This document shows, piece by piece, positions 1-5,424 of a DNA stretch of 5,424 nucleotides. Source of the DNA: ZLKRG08 sp051006515 (GTDB lineage: Bacteria; Actinomycetota; Actinomycetes; Nanopelagicales; Nanopelagicaceae). Location: assembly GCA_051006515.1 (NCBI GenBank), contig JBPCTD010000043.1, forward strand, positions 1-5,424, read 5' to 3'. The notes beneath the pieces were generated by a model. The model saw only the letters and a program-made list of their open reading frames with translations, was not told the DNA's origin and made no database searches. Within the stretch, counting starts at the first letter, position 1. Every line of letters begins with the position of its first letter. The position numbers were made by a program, and so were the translations under genes.

Positions 1-531
1 CACTCCACCACCAATTACAACTACTTTTCCTGGACGCACTCCTGGTACTCCGCCGATCAAAACGCCGCGCCCACCATTTGCTTTCTGCAACGCGGTTGCT
101 CCGACTTGAGTAGCCAGTCGTCCTGCAACTTCTGACATAGGTACAAGAAGTGGTAAATGGCCATCGACCTCGACGGTTTCGTAAGCAATTGCAATGTTCT
201 CAGCTTTGATTAGAGCGTCGGTGCACTCCTTAGATGCAGCTAGATGTAAATATGTGAAGAGAATTTGTCCTTTGCGCATCAACGAATACTCAGCAGGCAG
301 AGGTTCTTTTACTTTCATAATCATCTCTGCTTGATCCCAAACACTTTTTGCATCTGGAAGTATCTCTGCACCTTCAGATTGGTATTGCGCATCGGTAATT
401 GCTGAACCTAGACCTGCACCGCTTTCAATTAATACTTTATGGCCATTTCTCACCATTTCGCGAACACCAGCTGGTGTTAGTGCGACTCTGAACTCAAGTG
501 TTTTAATCTCTTTTGGCACGCCTACGATCAT
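1..531 (-). CDS. ald: Alanine dehydrogenase, N-terminal 177 residues (3' end outside window)
   Basis: Alanine dehydrogenase is a cytosolic NAD-dependent enzyme that interconverts L-alanine and pyruvate plus ammonia. My own translation begins MIVGVPKEIK and stays open to the left edge, ending at residue 177. Visible family residues fall at the expected places: Arg15 in EFRVALTP and Lys75 in KVKEP (substrate contacts), His96 in YLHLAA (catalytic). PMSEVAGRLA follows at 131-140. The last residues, VVVIGGGV, open the Rossmann NAD-binding fold, so the rest of that domain and the aspartate of the active site lie outside. Known full-length proteins are about 370 residues. Two ATG codons are adjacent (534 and 531). 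The GAAAGG element is 6 bases from the second but only 3 from the first, and starting at 531 reproduces the family numbering, so I chose 531. It follows pyrG by 25 bases, probably on the same transcript. Truncation is due to the window edge only. Confidence 0.95.
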   Translation of the reverse strand, partial: MIVGVPKEIKTLEFRVALTPAGVREMVRNGHKVLIESGAGLGSAITDAQYQSEGAEILPDAKSVWDQAEMIMKVKEPLPAEYSLMRKGQILFTYLHLAASKECTDALIKAENIAIAYETVEVDGHLPLLVPMSEVAGRLATQVGATALQKANGGRGVLIGGVPGVRPGKVVVIGGGV

Positions 532-537
532 CATTGA

Positions 538-543
538 CCTTTC
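538..543 (-). promoter_or_regulatory. Ribosome binding site of ald
   Basis: On the minus strand this reads GAAAGG, a purine-rich Shine-Dalgarno element in the short pyrG-ald gap. It is 6 bases from the ATG at 531 and only 3 from the ATG at 534, so it favours the second of the two tandem ATG codons. Confidence 0.7.
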
Positions 544-556
544 GTCGTATATGAAA

Positions 557-2182
557 CTATTTAATCGCAGCTTTGATTAAAGCTGCAAATAATGGATGAG
601 GTCTTGTAGGACGCGACTTAAACTCTGGGTGAGCTTGAGTGCCAACGTAATATGGGTGCACATCGCGAGGTAGCTCTACAAATTCCACCAAATCTCGTTC
701 GGTGTTCATGCCGCTAAAGACCAAACCAGCGGCCGCAATCTGGTCGCGATACTTGTTGTTTACCTCATAACGATGGCGATGACGTTCAGTTATCTCAGTT
801 TCTCCATAAGCATCCGCCACAATGGAACCTGCTTTTAGCGAAGCTTTATATGAACCTAGGCGCATAGTTCCACCTAGATCGCCATCTCCAGAGACGTTTG
901 CTAATTGATCTGCCATAGTGGCAATTACAGGAGCTTTAGCATCTGGTGCAAATTCGGCAGAGTTAGCTCCTTCAATACCGGCAAGATTTCTTGCGCCTTC
1001 AATCACCATGCATTGCAAACCAAGACAGAGTCCTAGCGTTGGAATTTTATTTAAGCGCGCAAAATTAAGTGCACCAACTTTTCCTTCAATGCCGCGAACG
1101 CCAAAGCCACCTGGAACGCAGATCGCATCGACATCGCCTAAAGCTCTTTTAGCTCCCTCTGGGGTTGAACAATCATCAGAAGTTACCCATTTGATTTCCA
1201 CTTTTGCTTGATTAGCAAAACCACCTGCGCGAAGCGCTTCAGTCACTGAAAGATAAGCATCGGGTAAATCAATATATTTACCGACCAGTGCAACTTTAAC
1301 ATGATGCTTTGGATTATGAACTACATCCAACAATTTTTGCCAGTCGCCCCATTTAACATCCCCAGCATTTAATCCCAAACGGCGGACAACATAAGAATCA
1401 AGGCCTTCGCTATTTAGTACCTTTGGAATGTCATAAATGGATGGCGCGTCAACTGCTGCGACCACAGCTTCAATATCTACGTCGCACATTGCCGAAATTT
1501 TTCGCTTAACTGAATCAGGGATCTGACGATCTGAACGTAGAACAACTCCATCTGGAGCAATACCGATACTACGAAGTGCGGCAACTGAATGTTGGGTTGG
1601 TTTGGTTTTTAGCTCGCCGGAAGGGCCAATATAAGGAACCAAAGAGACATGTAGATAGAAGACATTATCTCTACCAACTTCTTGACGAATTTGGCGGGCT
1701 GCTTCAATGAATGGTTGAGATTCAATATCACCAACCGTGCCGCCGATCTCCGTAATAACTAAATCAACTTCAGGCCCGTCGAAAGCTAACATTCGCGACT
1801 TAATTTCGTTTGTAATATGTGGAATTACCTGAACTGTTTCGCCCAAATATTCACCGCGACGTTCACGTGCAATAACTCGAGAATAAACTTGGCCAGTTGT
1901 TACGTTGGCATCGCCCGAAAGTGAGCGATCCAAGAATCTTTCATAGTGCCCAATGTCTAAATCGGTTTCCGCACCATCATCGGTTACGAAAACTTCACCG
2001 TGTTGAAATGGATTCATGGTGCCAGGATCAACATTTAGATAAGGATCGAGCTTCTGCATTGTGACTCTTAGGCCACGTGCCACCATTAAACGACCAAGAC
2101 TGGAGGCAGTTAAACCTTTTCCAAGACTTGAGGCGACTCCGCCGGTTACAAATAGATGTTTAGTCACATGAGATTGGCCCAT
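557..2182 (-). CDS. pyrG: CTP synthase (glutamine-hydrolysing)
   Basis: CTP synthase makes CTP from UTP, ATP and glutamine, the last step of de novo pyrimidine nucleotide synthesis in the cytosol. Numbering is from the ATG at 2182 (541 residues). The synthetase domain spans about 1-270: P-loop region FVTGGVASSLGKG with Lys22, metal-binding DDGAETD near 68-74, and ITEIGGTVGDIES with Glu145. The class I glutamine amidotransferase domain spans about 295-541: PGGFGVRG forms the oxyanion region, Cys386 in GLCLGLQ is the nucleophile, and His518/Glu520 in QAHPEF complete the triad. All key residues are intact and length is normal. The N-terminus, KHLFVTGGVASSLGKGLT, closely resembles the mycobacterial protein. 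The start is uncertain: a GTG at 2200 adds six residues and lies 5 bases after recN, the ATG at 2182 gives the more usual short leader, and a GTG at 2167 is also in frame. None has a clear Shine-Dalgarno. The stop is TAG. Confidence 0.98.
   Translation of the reverse strand: MGQSHVTKHLFVTGGVASSLGKGLTASSLGRLMVARGLRVTMQKLDPYLNVDPGTMNPFQHGEVFVTDDGAETDLDIGHYERFLDRSLSGDANVTTGQVYSRVIARERRGEYLGETVQVIPHITNEIKSRMLAFDGPEVDLVITEIGGTVGDIESQPFIEAARQIRQEVGRDNVFYLHVSLVPYIGPSGELKTKPTQHSVAALRSIGIAPDGVVLRSDRQIPDSVKRKISAMCDVDIEAVVAAVDAPSIYDIPKVLNSEGLDSYVVRRLGLNAGDVKWGDWQKLLDVVHNPKHHVKVALVGKYIDLPDAYLSVTEALRAGGFANQAKVEIKWVTSDDCSTPEGAKRALGDVDAICVPGGFGVRGIEGKVGALNFARLNKIPTLGLCLGLQCMVIEGARNLAGIEGANSAEFAPDAKAPVIATMADQLANVSGDGDLGGTMRLGSYKASLKAGSIVADAYGETEITERHRHRYEVNNKYRDQIAAAGLVFSGMNTERDLVEFVELPRDVHPYYVGTQAHPEFKSRPTRPHPLFAALIKAAIK
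567..586 (-). repeat. Perfect inverted repeat (8-bp stem, 4-base loop) at the 3' end of pyrG
   Basis: On the transcript strand the sequence is GCAGCTTT, loop AATC, then AAAGCTGC: a perfect 8-bp hairpin. It lies in the last ten codons of pyrG, where the protein reads AALIKAAIK, and ends 7 bases before the TAG stop codon. What follows is GATTAAATAGTTTC rather than a run of T, so it does not look like an intrinsic terminator. It may simply be a by-product of the repeated Ala-Ala-x-Ile-Lys coding, or a weak RNA stabilising or attenuating element ahead of ald. Confidence 0.6.
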
Positions 2183-2196
2183 GGACGACAAACTTA

Positions 2197-2214
2197 TCAC
2201 GCTTTTTAACGTGA
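2197..2214 (-). repeat. Short inverted repeat spanning the recN stop and the pyrG GTG start
   Basis: On the transcript strand TCACG and CGTGA form a 5-bp perfect stem around an 8-base loop, TTAAAAAG. The loop holds the recN stop codon (TAA). The 3' arm contains the upstream GTG start candidate of pyrG at 2200. The stem is short and may be chance, but its position at the junction could couple pyrG initiation to ribosomes finishing recN. Confidence 0.35.
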
Positions 2215-3912
2215 CTCTGCCAGTAACTCTTCTGCGTGTTTGCGCGCAGAGAGCGAATCCTCGTGACCAGCCAACATTCTGGCAATCTCCTCGACGCGCT
2301 CATTTTGAGTGAGCTTATGGATCTGGCTCATGGAAACTGAACCACTTTCATCTTTAGAAACTACAAGGTGTGTATCGCCCCACGCAGCTACTTGTGGCAA
2401 ATGCGTTACCACAATCACTTGCGCCACTTTTGATAAATCCTTCAATCTACGTCCAACTTCAATTGCAGCTTTACCACCAACGCCTGCATCAACTTCGTCG
2501 AAAATGTAAGTACCTATCTCTTCATTCATTGCGATTACCACTTCAATAGCCAGAGCTACTCGGGAAAGTTCACCACCTGAAGCACCTTTAACGATTGAAA
2601 CTAATGGCCCATCTTTATGCGTTTGCAAGAAAAAATTTACTTCATCAAAACCGCTTTGGCTTAATTCTGAATACTCGATTCCGGCTTTAACTTCAACTTT
2701 TAAATTGGTATTTGGCATCGATAGCGCATGAATCTCAGTAGATGCACGTTCCGATAGAGATGCCGCAGCTTTAGATCGATGTTTTGATAGAGCCTTAGCA
2801 GCTTCAACTGATGCTTTCTTTAAACTGTTGAGTTCGGTTTCTAAAGCCACTATACGTTCGTCGCCACCTTCTAAATCAGCAATCTCGTTATCGATATTTG
2901 CTGCTAACTCAATTAACTCGTGTAGAGCTTGATTAGCATCGGATGAAGTGGAGTTGGAGTGGCGCTTTATTAATGTATTTAACTCTGCTTTGCGATTTTG
3001 TAAATATTCAAGACGACTTGGGTCGGCTGCAAGATCTGAAAGATAACTAGCTAAATTTGCCGCCACATCTTGTACTACAAAGTAGGCATTGTTTAATTTC
3101 TCGAATGTCTCCATCAAAGAACTATCAAGAGATACCGCTTTTTCCAGGTACTTTTTGGCGCTAGTTAAAGAATTTAAAGCACCTGATTCTTCGTTATCTA
3201 ATAATCCGCTCGCAACCCCAGCGGTATTGGTTAATCCTTCCACCGAAGATAGGCGGCTAATCTCATCGTTAATCTCTTGAAGTTCGCCAGCTTGTGGCTT
3301 GGTTTTCTTTACCGCAGCAGCGAATTCGCGTAGCGCTGCTAATTTTCGATCACGTTCGCGCCCAGCTTCTTTCATGGCCTTGATTCGTTTAGCTAATTCA
3401 TTACTTTCATAGAATTTGCTTTGAAAATCAGCTAGCAATTTTTCGCTTTGTGCGAAAGCATCCAAGAGTTCTAAATGTTTACTGGCTTTAGTTAAAGTTT
3501 GGCTAGCTGCTTGGCCATGAACCATTACCAACTCTTCGCTAATTTCTTGGAGCGCTGAAGCGCTAACAGCTGCTCCACTTGCTACCGCTTTTGATTTGCC
3601 ATCCTTGTTTACCGTACGAGTTAATATCAGTTCGCCTGAATCAGAGATGATGCCACTTTCTTCATAACGTTCAGCAAATTTCTTAGGGATGGAGAAGATG
3701 GCGTTGGCGACGGCGCGCTCTTGGCCATGTCTTACTAAATTGCCATCCGCTTTACCGCCTAAAACTAGATTAAGCGCAGTAAGTACCATGGTTTTTCCAG
3801 CGCCAGTTTCGCCAGTTATTACCGTTAAACCAGGGCCAATTTCAAGATTTGATTTTTCGATTACTCCGATACCAGAGATGCTGATTTCGTTGAGTATTGG
3901 GCGTTCACTCAC
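2206..3912 (-). CDS. recN: DNA repair protein RecN
   Basis: RecN is an SMC-like ATPase that binds DNA ends and promotes sister cohesion during double-strand break repair by RecA-dependent recombination. Numbering from GTG 3912 (568 residues, normal for the family). The N-terminal head has Walker A GETGAGKT at 34-41 and an HGQ motif at 132-134. Residues about 150-395 are rich in Lys, Glu, Ala and Leu and fit the two coiled-coil arms. The C-terminal head has the ABC signature ASGGELSR at 444-451, Walker B IFDEVD with Asp472/Glu473, and the switch histidine His504 in VVTHLPQVA. All ATPase motifs are intact. A longer reading from TTG 3927 adds five residues, but that TTG merges into the GAAGG element that serves the GTG, and the GTG reading starts with SERPILNEISISGIGVIE, like the family. 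It overlaps the nadK end by 8 bases, implying translational coupling. Confidence 0.96.
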   Translation of the reverse strand: MSERPILNEISISGIGVIEKSNLEIGPGLTVITGETGAGKTMVLTALNLVLGGKADGNLVRHGQERAVANAIFSIPKKFAERYEESGIISDSGELILTRTVNKDGKSKAVASGAAVSASALQEISEELVMVHGQAASQTLTKASKHLELLDAFAQSEKLLADFQSKFYESNELAKRIKAMKEAGRERDRKLAALREFAAAVKKTKPQAGELQEINDEISRLSSVEGLTNTAGVASGLLDNEESGALNSLTSAKKYLEKAVSLDSSLMETFEKLNNAYFVVQDVAANLASYLSDLAADPSRLEYLQNRKAELNTLIKRHSNSTSSDANQALHELIELAANIDNEIADLEGGDERIVALETELNSLKKASVEAAKALSKHRSKAAASLSERASTEIHALSMPNTNLKVEVKAGIEYSELSQSGFDEVNFFLQTHKDGPLVSIVKGASGGELSRVALAIEVVIAMNEEIGTYIFDEVDAGVGGKAAIEVGRRLKDLSKVAQVIVVTHLPQVAAWGDTHLVVSKDESGSVSMSQIHKLTQNERVEEIARMLAGHEDSLSARKHAEELLAESR

Positions 3913-4708
3913 CGCGCCAACCTTCAATAGGTAATTTAAATTTCGCCACCAATCGATCGCTAAAGCTGGTAGGTCTCACGTGTGCCAACTTAATAGTATC
4001 TACTGCCCGATTAACTAATACTCGATCGCCAACTAACAAACCTTCAAAACGGAGAGCATCAGCTTTCACAATGCCATCTTCAGAGAGAATATCGATTGCA
4101 ATTTCAGATCCAGGCGGGATTACTAAAGGTCTAGTAAATAAGGCATGAGCAGCAATTGGCGTAACTACTAGCGCATCAGTCTGTGGCCAAATGATTGGCC
4201 CACCTACTGAGAAGGCATAAGCAGTAGAGCCGGTTGGAGTTGCCACAATTAATCCATCTGCCCACCAGCTACTGATAGGACGGCCATCGATCTGTAATAA
4301 CAGTTCAATCATCGTTCCTTGTTCGCATTCAATTGTTACTTCATTTAACGCCCAACCATTTGCAACTTTCTTGCCGCTTCGTTCAACTTCATATTCCAAG
4401 ACCAAGCGTGGTTCGACGCTATAGCTCTTATCAACTATTGCATTTGCAATCTCTTCGAAGCTGCTCTTTTCAACTTCGGCCATAAAGCCAACGCGACCTA
4501 AGTTAATTCCGAGAAGAGGAACATTTAACCGGCGGGCAACTACTGCTCCACGCAAAATGGTGCCATCGCCACCCAAGACAATCACAATCTCTGCGCCGGT
4601 ATCTTCAACAAAATCAAAATCAGTTAACAAACTTTTCAGTTTAGTTTCGGCATCAATCGCTTCTTGGCGATTGCGATTAACCACGAAGACTGCTTTGCGT
4701 CTGCTCAT
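3905..4708 (-). CDS. nadK: NAD kinase
   Basis: NAD kinase phosphorylates NAD with ATP (or polyphosphate in some Actinobacteria) to NADP, and is the cell's only de novo NADP source in most bacteria. The 267-residue protein has the diagnostic motifs in order: GGDGT at 46-50 (Asp48 catalytic), GINLGRVGF at 67-75, the LNEV site with Asn122/Glu123, and DGLIVATPTGSTAY at 151-164 followed by VGGPI. It ends DRLVAKFKLPIEGWRGE, the actinobacterial type of tail (mycobacterial NadK ends similarly). Length is a little under that of many actinobacterial homologues because the N-terminus is short. The ATG shares its A with the tlyA stop (TAATG), and an AGGA element lies 8 bases upstream inside tlyA, which fixes the start. 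The downstream end overlaps recN. The symbol ppnK is a synonym. Family assignment is secure; phosphate donor cannot be told. Confidence 0.97.
   Translation of the reverse strand: MSRRKAVFVVNRNRQEAIDAETKLKSLLTDFDFVEDTGAEIVIVLGGDGTILRGAVVARRLNVPLLGINLGRVGFMAEVEKSSFEEIANAIVDKSYSVEPRLVLEYEVERSGKKVANGWALNEVTIECEQGTMIELLLQIDGRPISSWWADGLIVATPTGSTAYAFSVGGPIIWPQTDALVVTPIAAHALFTRPLVIPPGSEIAIDILSEDGIVKADALRFEGLLVGDRVLVNRAVDTIKLAHVRPTSFSDRLVAKFKLPIEGWRGE
3921..3925 (-). promoter_or_regulatory. Ribosome binding site of recN, inside the nadK 3' end
   Basis: The transcript reads GAAGG, then 8 bases, then GTG at 3912. This good spacing supports GTG as the recN start over the in-frame TTG at 3927, which directly abuts the element. 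The site lies in nadK coding sequence (Ile-Glu-Gly of its tail). Confidence 0.75.
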
Positions 4709-5424
4709 TACTGCGGTCCTATCGCGATTGCTTCATCTAATTGGGCTTCATTAATTGCTTCCGCCCCACGGCGAAGCCAGAGGAAATATTCAACATTTCC
4801 GGCTGGTCCTGGTAGAACTGAAGCCACAATTCCTTTGGTGCCAAGCCCAACATCAAAAGCGCTCTCAGCTACCTCTAAAACTGCAGATTTACGAAGCCCT
4901 GCATCTCTTACAACACCACCAGCACCGAGTTGTTCACGTCCTACTTCAAATTGTGGCTTAACCATAAGTAAATAATCGGCATCTGATTTAGAAACTGCAG
5001 CCAGTGCTGGCAAAACTAAAGTTAGCGAGATAAAAGATAAATCGGCCACAATTAAATCACCTGGTTGACCCACCTGTTCGCCGGCTAAATGGCGGATATT
5101 GGTTCGATCCAAAACTTTAACGCGCGGATCTTGTCGCAGCTCCCAAGCTAATTGACCATAACCAACGTCAACTGCAACTACTTCCGCTGCGCCTCTGCGT
5201 AATAAAACATCGGTAAAGCCACCAGTAGATGCGCCTGCATCTAAAGCTCGTTTACCTTCAACTTTGATTTCCGGAAAGGCATCTAGCGCACCAGCTAATT
5301 TATGGCCACCCCGAGACACAAAATCATCTCGTTCACCTTGTATGACAATGGAGGTATCTGCAGCTACTTGTGTTGCTGATTTAGACGCAGGAATTCCGTT
5401 AACAATTACCGAACGCGATTCAAT
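4708..5424 (-). CDS. tlyA: TlyA family 16S/23S rRNA 2'-O-methyltransferase (5' end outside window)
   Basis: TlyA methylates the ribose 2'-OH of cytidines in 23S rRNA (C1920) and, in type II enzymes, also 16S rRNA (C1409); this modification makes mycobacteria sensitive to capreomycin. The reading frame is open to the right edge, giving 238 residues. Residues 1-30 (VIVNGIPASKSATQV) are the C-terminal half of an S4 RNA-binding domain. The FtsJ-like methyltransferase follows: SRGGHKL with Lys42, SAM-binding LDAGASTGGFTDVLL at about 61-75, ADLSFISL with Asp128, VKPQFEVG with Lys156, and GNVEYFLWLR with Glu212. These form the K-D-K-E tetrad, with spacing matching my recollection of the M. tuberculosis protein. 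About 27-30 N-terminal residues are missing through the window edge. A GTG at 5319 is an internal Val in VSRGGHKL, not a start. The gene ends in TAATG, overlapping nadK by one base. Confidence 0.95.
   Translation of the reverse strand: MESRSVIVNGIPASKSATQVAADTSIVIQGERDDFVSRGGHKLAGALDAFPEIKVEGKRALDAGASTGGFTDVLLRRGAAEVVAVDVGYGQLAWELRQDPRVKVLDRTNIRHLAGEQVGQPGDLIVADLSFISLTLVLPALAAVSKSDADYLLMVKPQFEVGREQLGAGGVVRDAGLRKSAVLEVAESAFDVGLGTKGIVASVLPGPAGNVEYFLWLRRGAEAINEAQLDEAIAIGPQ
4717..4720 (-). promoter_or_regulatory. Ribosome binding site of nadK, inside the tlyA 3' end
   Basis: On the transcript strand AGGA lies 8 bases before the nadK ATG, within the last codons of tlyA. Together with the TAATG overlap it implies that nadK is translated by coupled or re-initiating ribosomes from tlyA. 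Confidence 0.65.

Larger units (their letters stand above)
1..5424 (-). other. Probable polycistronic transcription unit tlyA-nadK-recN-pyrG-ald
   Basis: All five genes run in the same direction. Junctions are a 1-base overlap (tlyA/nadK), an 8-base overlap (nadK/recN), a 5- to 23-base gap (recN/pyrG) and a 25-base gap (pyrG/ald). None has room for a promoter plus terminator outside coding sequence, and I saw no hairpin followed by a T-run. The promoter must lie upstream of tlyA, beyond the right edge, unless internal promoters sit in coding sequence. The tlyA-nadK-recN core and a nearby pyrG are a conserved actinobacterial arrangement. Confidence 0.7.

Noticed and set aside
532..556. Promoter or riboswitch in front of ald
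   Set aside because: The gap has only 22-25 bases, enough for a ribosome binding site but not for a leader or a -35/-10 pair.
567..586. Intrinsic terminator after pyrG
   Set aside because: The hairpin is real, but it lies inside the coding sequence and is followed by GATTAAATAG with no T-run, so termination is unlikely.
918..1211. Plus-strand open frame of 97 codons inside pyrG
   Set aside because: It is antisense to the well-conserved amidotransferase half of pyrG, has no recognisable domain, and is explained by codon bias of the real gene.
3689..4148. Plus-strand open frames of 81 and 83 codons over the recN/nadK junction
   Set aside because: Both are antisense to conserved ATPase and NAD kinase coding sequence and look like shadow frames.
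4664..4975. Plus-strand open frame of 103 codons across the tlyA/nadK junction
   Set aside because: It overlaps two strongly supported minus-strand genes, resembles no family I know, and has no visible ribosome binding site.
1..5424. Mobile element, defence system, CRISPR array or other undescribed system
   Set aside because: All five genes are recognisable housekeeping families filling nearly every base; no transposase, integrase, repeat-spacer array or unknown gene is present.

Overview
The window is a run of five protein-coding genes, all on the minus strand. In transcription order, from high to low coordinates, they are tlyA (5' end cut by the right edge), nadK, recN, pyrG and ald (3' end cut by the left edge). 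Sequence motifs suggest an actinobacterium: the PyrG N-terminus resembles the mycobacterial form, NadK ends in an actinobacterial-style DRLVAKF...P-EGWRG tail, and the gene order follows the actinobacterial tlyA-ppnK-recN...pyrG block. The bases are only moderately GC-rich (about 37-52% on three 60-base lines counted by hand). Intergenic gaps are almost absent. Together these point to a small-genome, lower-GC actinobacterium such as the freshwater acI/Nanopelagicales group. That placement is inference.

Layout: 4708-5424 is tlyA, an rRNA 2'-O-methyltransferase that continues off the right edge. 3905-4708 is nadK (NAD kinase), joined to tlyA by a TAATG one-base overlap. 2206-3912 is recN (SMC-like DNA repair ATPase), whose best start is a GTG overlapping the nadK end by 8 bases. 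557-2182 (or 2200) is pyrG (CTP synthase), 5 to 23 bases after recN. 1-531 is the first 177 residues of alanine dehydrogenase, 25 bases after the pyrG stop. No stretch over 300 bases lacks a gene. No tRNA, rRNA, CRISPR, insertion sequence or convincing promoter is visible.

The junctions (1-base overlap, 8-base overlap, 5-23 base gap, 25-base gap) suggest one polycistronic message, with Shine-Dalgarno elements lying inside the preceding gene for nadK and recN. The products are not one pathway: ribosome modification, NADP supply, recombinational repair, CTP synthesis and alanine/NADH balance. This is a housekeeping operon.

I found no sign of an undescribed system. The points worth a second look are start-site corrections, two small inverted repeats at the two ends of pyrG, a contracted gene order relative to better-known Actinobacteria, and an atypical TlyA interdomain linker.
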